A DNA stretch of 64,000 nucleotides from Riptortus pedestris (lineage: Eukaryota; Arthropoda; Insecta; Hemiptera; Alydidae): positions 128,612,501 to 128,676,500 of the forward strand of contig CM032233.1 of NCBI GenBank assembly GCA_019009955.1. Reading direction: 5' to 3'. Each line of letters begins with the position of its first letter. Position 1 is the stretch's first letter. Under the pieces are notes generated by a model. The model was not told where the DNA came from. It was given only the letters and a program-made list of their open reading frames with translations, and searched no databases. Of this stretch, positions 45,212 to 56,331 are shown piece by piece. Both the position numbers and the translations under genes were made by a program.

Positions 45212-46135
45212 AACATTGCCACCTGGCTATAATTAATGATAAATCATTTGAAGGGGAGCAAGAGCATACGAATAACTAACTCGCTTATCGAATATTATCG
45301 AGTATGGTATAGATAAAATAACCACTTGCCATTCAAGAATATAAAATCTTTAATTATGACATCATCATAACATATTTGCATGTGCCTCACAAAGTAATAG
45401 TACAGTAATAACAATATTTGGAATTTAACCTTGGAATGAAATGTATAAGGATCAATAAGAAGGCCAAGTCCTCTACTGGTTTTTAATATAATAAGAAGTG
45501 CCACTTTCGGAGTCAACGCTCCATCCTCAGTGCCTGGCTGATATAAAGCTGCGTTGCCATGAACCACGACTGCCGGGCAACTGCTGATTGGTGAAGAGTG
45601 CACTTTCGGAGTCAACGCTCCATCCTCAGTGCCTGCTGATTAAAGCTGCGTTGCCTGGACCACGACTGCCGGGCGACTGCTGATTGTAATGAAATGGTTC
45701 ATGAAATAACATTTACTATAACATGAGCAGGAGTGGGGGTTTACTGAAGGCCCAAAACTGAAATATTCAAACATCTCGCTTATTATTAAGATCAACAAAC
45801 ATTTTATATATTAAGATTTTTTAAACATTAAAATAGCAATAAGATTGGGTCTGTACAATTTTTCAATACTACTTATAATAACGGAGATATTTTGAATTTT
45901 CGATTTCCAACCCCTCTACCCATTCGTTGTCCGACTTTACCGCTTCTAAACCACCCTCAATAATTTTTCGTAACTCATAATTACGGGGTTATTTTGAATT
46001 TTTGAATTTATCCCCCTCCCCTTTAAACCACCCTCTCCCTGGTCCGATTTCAGCCGTTAGTAATATATCTTTAGATTAATGTACGTATGCATGTTAAAGA
46101 AAATATTCTATGTGAAATTTAGTAACAGTTAGTAT
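45212..46135 (-). repeat. RepA second-subfamily body split by a small insertion
   Basis: 45320-45455 (ATGACATCATCATAACATATT) and 45697-46135 belong together. The ~240-bp insert 45456-45690 separates AATGAAATG from AATGAAATGG. 46040-46135 is an otherwise unassigned tail; 45212-45319 shows nothing. Confidence 0.5.
45496..45690 (-). repeat. Tandem pair of ~100-bp units with hammerhead-like cores
   Basis: On the minus strand each unit contains CACTGAGGATGGAGCGTTGA followed by CTCCGAAAGTGC: a CUGAGGA box, stem II GGAG/CTCC and CGAAA. The base expected at the cleavage site is G, which argues against activity. The units are 101 bp apart and differ by small indels. This resembles Penelope-like terminal repeats or retrozyme-like tandem units. 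Confidence 0.45.
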
Positions 46136-46145
46136 TTAGAGATGA

Positions 46146-46235
46146 CTGAAAAGACTGCCACGCAGAGTCTGCGTAAACTAAGCAGATTTCCCACAGTTCA
46201 TCTGGTCATTACATCTCACAGTGTATTCTATATCA
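46146..46235 (-). repeat. RepA second-subfamily right end
   Basis: GACTGCCACGCAGAGTCTGC, AAGCAGATTTCCCAC, then GTCATTACATCTCACAG. Confidence 0.6.
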
Positions 46236-46320
46236 AGTGGGTGTTTACTGAAAATATACGAAAACTAATAACGATAATTGGAAATATAAAATGTTTGAAG
46301 AATGTTATAAAACCAATCTT

Positions 46321-46447
46321 TTAGCAGATTTCCCTTAAGGGAAATCAGCTATTGAGCTCGTACTCATGACGCGAATTTCGAAAAATTTCTTCAAATGTCC
46401 ATCGATCCTTCCCAGAAGCTGACGAAAATGAGGTCCGTTCAAAATTT

Positions 46448-46487
<40 letters not shown>

Positions 46488-47153
46488 TGTTAACGCTCTA
46501 GCGGTCGCAATTTTTGTTTGATCGTTACATTCGACATTTATCCGTTTTATGTAAAAAGACAGATCAAGTTCGTTAATGGCTGAAATCGGACTAGAGGGAA
46601 GGGGGGTTTAGAGGGGGGATTTTCGAAGATTCAAAATATCTCTGTTATTATGCATCAGATCGAAAGATTGTAAAGAACCAATCTTATTGAAAATTAAATG
46701 TACTATAAATATTGTTATATACATTTATTCTCTATCTTGAATATTAACCGAGATATTTGCATTTTTATGAAGTCTGTGGTCGGGTATAGTTCGGATTAGG
46801 TCGGCCATTTTCGTAACTTCTCGGCTCAGGTGTAAGCTTCTTCTAACCTTACCTGTCGTTCCTAACCTTACCTTACCTTCGTTACTTTGTGAGATTTATG
46901 CAAATACGTTCTGTTCATCCACCCCCCCCCCTTCTTTAGTTCTTGGACTACTAAAATTTGAGATATTAAAATATAAATTATTCTTACAATTCAGAAACCG
47001 TTTCAGTTGGTAATTTATTTTAATTAACTGAAAGATTTCTCATTACCGTTTGTATTTAATCACCGTGGTGTTGTGTTACCAGTATGGAGAATTCTCTATT
47101 GTAAAATTTCACATGGGAAATCTGCTTAGTTTACGCAGCCCCTGCGTACGGAG
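46321..47153 (+). repeat. RepA, complete, third internal variant (833 bp)
   Basis: TTAGCAGATTTCCCTTAAGG at 46321, (TA)n at 46448-46484, a segment with CTTACCTTACCTTCG (46869-46885), and right end CTGCGTACGGAG then T run. Confidence 0.8.
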
Positions 47154-47962
47154 TTTTTAATTAATCTATTGATGCACTACAATTTGTTTATACATTTTGT
47201 CGTAGCTCAAAAGTCTTTTACTTGTTTATTTGGGCTTAAAATACTAATAGCAATAATACAACTCCTCTAACCTATAATATTTAAAAGACACAATTAATAA
47301 GGGGCTCCCTAACCCCATGGAAGTCCTTAAAAGGCATTATAAAAAATAGGTGCTAGCACCCAAAAAGAAGTTCTTAGCCTTAACCTAACACGCAACACTC
47401 ACAAAACACAAAGAGCAATAAAATAAATAAATAATAATAATAATAAAAATAAAACAGAAGAGAACATAAAAAAAAACTGCCTCGTACATTTTTATCTAAA
47501 AATAATGCATCCTGACCATAAATATACTCATAAAAATAAAAAGATAAGACATTCCACCCAGAGATATAACCTTCTTAAAACTAAAACTACAAACAGAAAT
47601 ATAAAATATATAGATATATAAAAATAAAAACAAGTTTAGTTTACGTCTCGTCTGTTTGACGGACTTTTCCAATTCGTAAAGCCATCCCTTTGCCTCAGAC
47701 GATTCAATGTTTCAAATGGGTTTTCTGGAGATGTGTCTAGAATGTAGGGCGATAATAATAGGATTGGGTTTGCAAGGAGGTGCCAATGGAATTTCCGGTA
47801 AACGCATTTGGCATGAGATTGAACAAGGGGGGTACTCAGCTTGAGATAAGTTGGATACAGAAAATGAGACGAATAACAGTGGTCCAATTCCGAAAATTAG
47901 GTCTATAAGAAAAGCTTCTTAGAAAATGTCCCTTAAGATATATCTCAGGAGATGGGTAATAT
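47154..47962. other. Unassigned; possible retroelement tail
   Basis: An AAATAAATAA(TAA)n run at 47419-47450 looks like a LINE-type tail on the plus strand, but I see no coding relic before it. ORF 47636-47887 (minus) has no domain. Confidence 0.3.
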
Positions 47963-48178
47963 CCGTCACGCAGGGGCGGCATAAGCTAGGAAGATTTTCC
48001 AAGTGAGGGCATGACACACAGATGATTTCATCTCAACAAAAACAATTTAACAAAAGTTTGTGGAATATAGTCAGTACATACATAGAAAATCAAACGATTA
48101 TAAGTGTGGGTCTACTAACGCTAAAAAAATAAAAATACATATAACTCTCTTAAATTCCTCCCCCTCCAAAAAAAAAAC
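47963..48178 (-). repeat. Decayed RepA right part
   Basis: ATCCGTCACGCAGGGGCGGC, GAAGATTTTCCAAGTG, and a second-subfamily-like block; highly diverged. Confidence 0.5.
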
Positions 48179-48235
48179 GTATTTAACAACTATTGTATAA
48201 AATAAAAGTTCCAAGAGCTATGGTTTTATATTATA

Positions 48236-49800
48236 CTAGCTCAGATACCCGGCTTCGCTCGGGACTTCATTTGAGGCGGGTGATGGTATTCTTTTTGGCA
48301 AGGCTTTACTTTGCACAATATTTTAGTATTTACCCTTCCCAGTGTTAGGGTTAATATCCGTCGTTTCTGTGGATTTGTTAATAATTTAGATATTATTTTT
48401 TTATGTACGACTTCATTGTCTTCCATGTTGTCATATTTCCCGTTTCCTGTGCATTATGCATTGATTTGAATTATTAAGCACAAAATAGTAACATACATTT
48501 GAATTAATTTTTCTCAGTGAGGTACCCGGTAGTTCCAAAAAATTGTTGAGCGAGTTTCTCTAAATAACAAAATAAACAACTTTTTTTATGTGCATATTTG
48601 CCGAAACCTCAATACGAAATATCACCATTTCTAATTTCAGGCCTTCCTTATAATCCCCACTCCTCCCCGTTCCTAGAAATGTTAGTATGGCTTATTATAA
48701 GGAAGGCGTTAGTGCTAAGACACATACCGAGTTTTATTTAGTTCGGTTGAGTTTTTTGTGCCATTAAAATTGTTGACTCCCGCTATCATTTCTAGCGTAT
48801 AACGTCCTTATGCTTCGGTATACGACGATAGTGTATATGAATAAAAGTTTCTCTAAATAACAAAATAAACAACTTTTGTTATGTGCGTATTTGCCGAAAG
48901 TGCAATAGGAAACGAAATATCACTATTATTAATTTCAGGCCTTCCTTATAACCCCCACTCCTGCCCGTCCCTAGAAATGTTTGTATGGCTTATTATAAGA
49001 AAGGCGTTAGTACTAATTCACATACCGAGTTTGGTTTAATTCGGTTGAGTATTTAGTGCCAAATAAAATTGTGGACTCCCGCTTTAGTTTATAGCGTATA
49101 ACTCATTTATGCTTCCGTATACGGCAAAAGTGCATATAACAAAAGTTACTCTAAATAACAAAATAAACAACTTTTGTTATGTGCATATTTGCTGAAAAAG
49201 GAATAGGGAACGAAGTATCGCTATTTTTAATTTCAGGCCTCCTTTATAACCCCCCTCCTGCCTGTCCCTATAAATGTTAGTATGGCTTATTATAAGGAAA
49301 TCGTTAGTATTACTTCACATAGCGAGTTTGGTTTATTTCGGTTGAGTCTTTTGTGCCAAATAAAATTGTGGACTCCCGCTATAGTTTTTAGCGTATAACA
49401 CATTTAAACTTCGGTATACGACAAAAGTGTATATAACAAAAGTTACTCTAAATAACAAAATAAACAACTTTTGTTATGTGCATATTTGCGGAAAAACCAA
49501 TAGGAAACGAAATATCGCTATTTTTAATTTCAGGCTTCCCTTATAACCCCCACTCCTGTTCGTCTCAGAGAAAATTAATATAGCCTAAAGTCTAAGTTGG
49601 GTTAGTAGTAATATACATACCAAGTTTCATAAAATTCGGTTCAGCCGTTTATGCGTGAAAAGGTAACAAACAAACAAACAAACATACACGAAAGAAACAA
49701 AATGCAGATATGGTGTCTATGACATGTGCAACGAAATGTTATCGTGAACTGTCGCGAAAAAAAATCAATGTACAGGTTACAATTTTATATATATATATAT
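48236..49800 (-). mobile_element. Helitron with four ~297-bp internal tandem units
   Basis: 3' end CTAG at 48236-48239 (reverse) with hairpin CCCGAGCGAAGCCGGG. The internal motif AACAACTTTTGTTATGTG recurs at spacings of 293, 298 and 297 bp (48578, 48871, 49169, 49466). The 5' block ends in a short TA tract near 49800 without a visible TC. Confidence 0.8.
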
Positions 49801-50267
49801 TTTGTTCGGGCCAGTTTTATTAGCAAGTGAGATATTTCAAATTTTCAATTACTGATCCCTCTAACCCCCACCCATCTTCCAAGGCCACTTCAGCCATTCA
49901 CCTAATGTGATCTTTAGTGATGATTCAAATGCTAAATACTGAGTGCGGTACAAAAATAAAATAAACAATTTCTAGTCAAGAACGTAAAATCATAATTGAT
50001 GACATGATCGGACAACGTATTTTCAAGTATCTGATCTATTAAACAACTGTTGAAAACAATATATGATATTTAAGCTTCGAATAAAGTGTTTCAATATATA
50101 ACAGAATATTCTTTATGAGACATTAGTAGGAGTGGGGGTAAGGCTGAAAACTAAAAAATACAAATATCTCGGTTAATATTCAAGATAGAGAATATATGTT
50201 TAAAATAATATTTATAATGAATTTAATTTGTAATAAGATTTATTCTATACAATGTTTTGATCCGACG

Positions 50268-52176
50268 CACACTGGAGCCGAATCTGGGGGGGCTTCATTA
50301 ATGTTGGACATTGGAGGAAAAAAGAAAAGTTTATATTTGGGATTTTGATTGTATTGTTAGTACCGCCAATAAACCCTTTTCCAATAGAGCAGATTGATTT
50401 TTATGCCAAATTAATGCAATGGATTTTATCTTAATGCCTGGTTATAATAATTGCTAGGTTAAAAAATCCTTTGCCTTACTAAAATTCGTCGTGGAACTCT
50501 TATTTCATTTTAAAAATTATTGTTGCTTCCAGTACACTTTAAGGGTGTTATAACAAATCACAAAACTGGCACAAAAGGTTTTTAAAATTCCTCTAATTTT
50601 TATTTTTTTTACAGAGCAATTCGTCGTGAACTCTTATTTCATTTTATAAATTATTGTTGCTTCCATTACATTAGGTTTACATCGAGCTGAAAATAATTTT
50701 ATTTAATTGATTTCGCAAATCGCTTGTATTTTTTGCTTGAAAAATTACCACTTGGCATGCTTTTAGAAGTATATTGTCTTATTTACAGCGTCGTCAGATC
50801 TTGCCTAAACTAGCCTATTCGTTAAATATTTTAGTCTTTTAGTGTTAACACCCCCCGCACTTTTAGGTTCGGAAGACCTCCAGCGGACCTTTCCCACCTA
50901 CGTACGGTGTAAAACGCCTCCTCCTCTACGCAATTGACGCAGCCAATCACCGAAAAAATAGTTAAATACGTGTTTTTCTTGTCTAAATATTTTAACTGTC
51001 CTTTTTCGTTTTGGACTATCTACTCTTCATTGCTGGATCAGGAGCTTTCAATGCCTTCTCCACAATGCATATCGATTAGATTTCAAATTGTGGAGTGTTC
51101 GGTCCCAAGATCATAAAGAACCCTCTCCAACAAAGAGAAAAAAAAAAAAAAAAAAAAACGAAAATCATTAGTGATTTTAGTGAAAAAATGGGATTAATCG
51201 TTGACGAAATTGAACCAAGGATTGTGTATCATCTAAAGAACGGAAACACCGCGCGTAAGTTTTTTGCGTTTCCTCACATTTCCCGGTCAATCCCAGGAAT
51301 AGATGTAAATTCAATTAAACGGTTTTCTAATTATTTTTGCGGAGCAATAATCGTCCAACGCTTTGGATCATTACTGAAAGTTTTGAACAGTTTAACATGA
51401 GAGAAACAGCTGAGATATATGTGGATTTGTATGGATGGTATTACATGCCAGTAACAGTTCACAAACTGTTAATACATGGCCCGGAAATGAGTCAAACACG
51501 CTATTGTACCAATTGGTATGCCTGTCAGAAGATGCTCAGGAGGCTAACCATAAATACTTCCGCCAATACAGAGATATCTTTTTCAAGAAAATTTTCAAGG
51601 ACGGCTACCCAACAGATAATCCTGAATAATTTGTTTAATTAATTCAGACCCTTTAAGATTACATTTAAGGCCAACACTTAACAACGATAGCGATCGCTTA
51701 GAAAAAATATCTTCGGAAGTAAAAGAACTTCTAATTGAACAATAAATAAATTTGAAATTAAGAAATGTTAGATATTTCCAGCTTACAAATTCTTAATTAT
51801 TAAATTAAATACATAGATTTTTTTTTTAAAAATTTTTTATCTAGATTTATTTTTGTTTACAATTTTAGAATTGCTTTTGTGAACTTCAATTTATTAAAAA
51901 ATTTATAAAAATTTATAACAAATTATGTTTATATTATGTGCCTACAAATCACAATTCTCTACTTAGTAAGCGTACATAATCTGTAGTGGTAACACATTTT
52001 AAAATTCATCCTACCGTTGAATCGCATCTGGCAAAAATGCTTAAAAAATTTCTGATGAGGTAGACCAATAGAGTATTCGATGTGCTTTAAAATGACACCA
52101 GAATCAATATTCTAGGACCAGTAGAAATGGAGATATTAATGAATGTCCGGCTTACCCTATCACTCGCTCCAGTGTG
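50268..52176 (+). mobile_element. Transib DNA transposon with exact 5-bp duplication
   Basis: 1909 bp. Left tip CACACTGGAGCC; right tip inverted CACACTGGAGCG. Flanked by CGACG (50263-50267 and 52177-52181), an exact 5-bp GC-rich duplication of RepA sequence. It contains the C-terminal half of a Transib-like transposase on the plus strand. Transib is the superfamily from which RAG1 is thought to derive. Confidence 0.7.
51187..51745 (+). pseudogene. Transib transposase, C-terminal part, frameshifted
   Basis: Traceable in successive frames: GNTARKFFAFPHISRSIPGI and DVNSIKRFSNYF (frame ending 51400), ETAEIYVDLYGWYYMPVTVH and KLLIHGPE (frame 51403-51490), LSEDAQEANHKYFRQYRD (frame at 51435), and SDPLRLHLRP to a stop at 51743-51745. 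The order GNTAR, YMP.(S/T)VHK.LIHG, LSEEAQEA.NK..R..RE and SDPL is the C-terminal signature I associate with Transib transposases; the Glu in the EEAQEA block is where the third catalytic acid is expected. At least two frameshifts make it inactive. The N-terminal half is not recognisable in 50280-51180. Confidence 0.65.
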
Positions 52177-52330
52177 CGACGCATAGTAACGGAGATATTT
52201 CGAATTTTCGAAATTCTTCTCCTCTAAACACTCGTCAAATTTCAACCATTAACGAACTTGACCTTTAGTTTTAAATGAGATACTTATATATGAAGTTTGA
52301 TAACGATAAAATAAGTATTGCGATATGGGG

Positions 52331-52941
52331 TAAGAAATCAAAAATCGTATTTTTTTTCTTGGGAAGGTTTATTACTTTTAGCAGATGAAGGACCATTCAA
52401 ATCTATCATGTTCTTGTTCCTTCATCCCCAAAAATGAGTATTTACTTCTTGAAAAGCCTTGTTTCCTTTCTTATAAACATGATTAGTCCTGCTAACTAGA
52501 TACTTTTTTTGGTATAAACTAAAATTTACAATATTTCTTATATTAATGCATTTTAATTCATAAATTAATTTATTGTTTCAGGCCACTCTGAGGAATGAGG
52601 ACTCTCAAACAGCCAGACAAAGAGGTAAATTACAAATTTTTTGGGGGGAGGTGGAGATGTGGTTTTTTTAGCATTTTTTTTTTTAAATCATTACTGAAAT
52701 GTAACACATGTAATAGAAGTAAATCGATTTGATGTTGTTTCATTAGTCGATTCGCGGCGCAGATAGGTAGGCTAAGACCAACAAGACCCTCCTGCACTCA
52801 GGACCAGAAGATAGCTTCCATATATTTTATCGATCCGACACCCTGTAGTACGTTTCTCTCATCATGGCGCAAAAAATACTTTTAACTGGCGGATCTCGTT
52901 CAAACTTTGTATGATATTAATTATGAGATTGAAAAGGTGTT
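52331..52941. other. Unassigned; one exon-like segment
   Basis: 52582-52624 (43 nt) is bounded by TTGTTTCAG and GTAAAT, and one frame is open (ATLRNEDSQTARQR). This may be chance. No other feature. Confidence 0.25.
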
Positions 52942-53052
52942 TTAGCAGATTTCCCTTAAGGGAAATCAGCTATTGAGGTCGTACTCATGACGCGATTATC
53001 GAAACATTGTCCATCGATCCTACCCAGGAGATGACGAAAATGAGGTCCGTTC

Positions 53053-53108
<56 letters not shown>

Positions 53109-53546
53109 CTGTTAACGCTCTAGCGGTCGCAATTTTTGTTTGATAGTTACCAAACTCGATATTTAAACGTTTTATGCAAAAAGACAGATCAAGTTCGTTA
53201 ATGGCTGAACTCAGACCAGTGGGAGGGGTGGTTTAGAGAGGGGATTTCAGAAAATTTGCAATATCTCCTAACGGAGATACGTCGGATTAAAAAATTGTAT
53301 AGAACCAATCTTATTGTAAATTAAATTTACTATAAATATTGTTCTATACATTTATTCTCTATCTTGAATACTAACCGAGATATTTGCATTTTTATTAATT
53401 GGAGGCCGATAACGGATGACTGAATTTTCCGCCAAAAGCTAGTTCGGCCATTTGCCGTAACTGTTTGGCTCTCGTATGGAGATTTCTCTATAGTACAACT
53501 TCACGTGGGAAATCTGCTTAGTTTACGCAGCCCCTGCGTGACGGAC
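52942..53546 (+). repeat. RepA, complete (605 bp)
   Basis: TTAGCAGATTTCCCTTAAGG start and GCGTGACGGAC end, with (TA)n at 53059-53103. The flanks are otherwise unique sequence, so this is the best copy for reading the insertion site (GGTGT before, TTTTTTTATATAGG after). Confidence 0.85.
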
Positions 53547-54821
53547 TTTTTTTATATAGGTTGCATTCGATTTGTTAAGGTTTGGGGTGGGGAATTGATG
53601 AAGAGGTTACGTGCTCTCCGACATTTCTAGTACTTTTGCATTTTTTATGTTTCAAAAGAGGGATATTTCTATACTATTAATATTTTTATTTTGCTTATAT
53701 CCTATTTAGGTTTCTGTTATATTTATAAGCATTATTATTAATGAAATAACTCAAAACGTTTCTAACTTTTCGTTTAATCATCGTTTAGCATTCTGCTGTT
53801 GAATGCTGCTTGTGATGTTGTGTTGTTGATGGTTCTTCTTCTATCCTGATATTGTAAAAATATTAATATTTATTTAATTTTGTAAAATTATATTCAAACA
53901 TGTTAATAGATGAATCGACATTGCAGCGGCATCTCAAGTAAATAATAATATCCTGACATCCTCCTAAGATTGGAACTATACTTCAACATCTAACCATGAT
54001 GCATTTTTGAAATCATAGCGTTTCATTTAGGAATAGGCTGTTCTCCGCCTAACTAAATAATTACGGTGTAATACGCTTAGTTGTCTCTTTATGTGTTCGT
54101 TTTCCGAGAAATTGTATTTAACAAGAATTTGGTTGTAAAATCCACAGCTTTTTTTTAGAATTCAAAATCAAATGTCCCAAATCTCTTCTTGTCGTCATTT
54201 TATTTGTCCTACCAAAAAAATTAATAAATGAATAATTATAGCTCAATAATATTTATTTACTACACACATAATTAATTGCGTTTAAATTACATCTAAACAA
54301 AAGTAGTAAATGAGCAGTTGAAACTCGCCTCATTAATTTAATTTATCGTTCTACTAATTGTTTCGTACAGTGGCTAAGTGAATGTATTATACATATGTAA
54401 ATACCAATCCGTACCATTATAAACGTGAAATTAAATAATAAAATATTACTTACCAAGAAAATTGACTTCAAACTCGTTCTACTTAAATGCACGAAAAACT
54501 GACATTTAATACACTTACAGGATGAAATAAGTAGGTGTGTACGATATGATTGGTAAAACAATACTGAACGTTTTGCAATTGTCGAAAAGTAAGGAAAGGT
54601 TTAGTCTGGGAGTAGGAGATGGAGAAGCAGGGAGTGCTGCATTCGAGCCGTTATCTCATGGTATTCGCTAGAAACTCTCCTTTTGATCCCGACGGCGAAC
54701 ATTACACCATTCGTTTCTCAGATAGTTCCTCTAATATTTAGTGCACAAATCATCGTAAGGACTCGTGAGCAAACTTTTACACCTTCCCAAATTTGAATAA
54801 TAGGTGTCAAAATGTGTTGGT

Positions 54822-54849
<28 letters not shown>
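53547..54849. other. Unique AT-rich sequence, nothing recognised
   Basis: About 1.3 kb without a RepA, Helitron or coding match; the longest such stretch in the window. It ends in (TA)n at 54832-54859. Confidence 0.4.
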
Positions 54850-54859
<10 letters not shown>

Positions 54860-54862
<3 letters not shown>

Positions 54863-55720
54863 CGGTACAGTAAATCCCCGAAGTGTGGTAAATCTCAGGA
54901 CTTACGGGTAAATCCTAGGATTTACCAAGAGCACTGGTTAAAGTCCGAAATGTAGATGAAATTCAAGCTTTTACCGCTTGGCAGTTGGTCAATCCCCGGA
55001 TTTACCGTCTAGCTTGGTAAATGTCCGAAAAACATTAAATAAATGTGAGATTTCGTACTTTTACCAATGCTGTTTGGTAAATGTGCGAATTTGCCAAGGC
55101 TCATTGGTAAATGTCCAGTGATGGACCAATCTCGCTTCTGAGGAACAGCTTGAGCAAATTCTTGATGATACTACTGTATCTTTTCCATCTACTTCCCAAC
55201 AAGATGAGGTTCAAACGTTGGCTCTTGAGAAAGATATGACAAAAACGTTGGAAGTAAAACATCCTGATGGCGGAAAACTTCAGCAAGACAGTCCCAATAA
55301 TAAGTTATCTGCTACCGAACAGAAGATGTGCTCTCTCAAAGAAATTCGCCAAGCAGGAAGGGAAGGTCTTGAATCACAGACCAAGAAAATGGGAAAAACG
55401 TGAAAGGAAAATTCCCAGATCCCGAAGTTGGCCAGAACGTGAGGATCTGAATTCCTGATGTCGACCATCTAAAATCAGCCCCAAAAGCATGATTGCAGTG
55501 ATCGCCAAAAAAGAAGATGGTTTCTTCCAACTCCGAACCTCTTCAGGAAAATTGAATACATTATATTGGCGTAATCAGTTTACAATTTCCACCGAGAATT
55601 TCATGTCTCCTGATGAAGTGCCCAACGAGGAGATAAGCATTCGCATCGCAGTTCATCAACAGTCATTGGTTGGTGGCCACAGTTTCAAAAAATGCAACTG
55701 CTTAAAGAAATGTTATGTTT
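54860..55720 (+). pseudogene. Relic of a KRBA2-like integrase-family gene, C-terminal region
   Basis: 54880-55130 is a degenerate array of a motif encoding GKCPGFTK-type peptides (LGFTKS, PGFTV, LGKCP, FGKCANLPRLIGKCP), with stops. 55131-55400 reads EEQLEQILDDTTVSFPSTSQ and on to KEIRQAGREGLESQ. 55489-55720 reads MIAVIAKKEDGFFQLRTSSG, LYWRNQFTISTENF, VPNEEISIRIA, then FKKCNCLKKC, where the Cys-rich tail is cut by RepA. This order resembles the region after the integrase core in arthropod proteins annotated KRAB-A domain-containing protein 2-like, themselves transposon-related. Frames are broken. Confidence 0.45.
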
Positions 55721-55724
55721 GTAT

Positions 55725-55905
55725 TTCGTATAATAAAGGTCTCTGGAAAACAATATTTGGTATTTAATCTTCGAATAATGTGGTTTGTTATATAACAGAG
55801 TATTGTCTATGTGACATGAATAGAAGTGGGGGTTTGCTGATGGCTGAAAACTGAAAAATACAAATATCTCGGTTAATATCTAAGATAGAGAATAAATGTA
55901 CATAA
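55725..55905 (-). repeat. RepA internal fragment
   Basis: Long-variant body (AATAAAGGTCTCTGGAAAAC ... CGGTTAATATCTAAGATAG) without termini. It truncates the preceding gene relic. Confidence 0.7.
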
Positions 55906-56327
55906 CATGATTCTCTTTCGCAACTACATATAAACAAACTTAATTTAACTCAAAATATAGTCAAGTTTGTGGTATTTGCGTAAAACTTCAATAATTCAGT
56001 TATAGAATAAAAACTCATTAACTGTTTCAGTAAACAAGATTGCCTGGAAATCGTTTTATATTTGATCCTTTTGCTTTTTACTGCCTTCTAACTGTCCCCT
56101 GGGATCCATGACTCCCCGGTCCAATAGATTTATGGCCAATTCGAGGGGCATTATCTCGGATCATCGCTCCATTGGAATTTGATGTGTTTATACTAGCCAC
56201 TTAGATTTTATAACCTAAATTATTACATTTATACCATACTCGATATTTAACCGTTTCATTCAGCACTTGTAACACCTCATTCTTCCCATCGGATTTTTAA
56301 TTTAAAAAGAAGCTGAAAACCTGAAAC
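55906..56327. other. Unassigned
   Basis: No feature recognised. Confidence 0.4.
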
Positions 56328-56331
56328 AATT

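Larger units (their letters stand above)
49801..52330 (-). repeat. RepA-related body split by a Transib-like element
   Basis: 49801-50267 and 52177-52330 join to give GATCCGACG/CATAGTAACGGAGATA, the RepA sequence seen in uninterrupted copies. Neither terminus is present. Confidence 0.7.

Noticed and set aside
47636..47887. 83-codon minus-strand ORF
   Set aside because: No motif; overlaps no recognisable element.
55280..55530. Minus-strand ORFs opposite the KRBA2-like relic
   Set aside because: Shadow frames of the plus-strand coding sequence.
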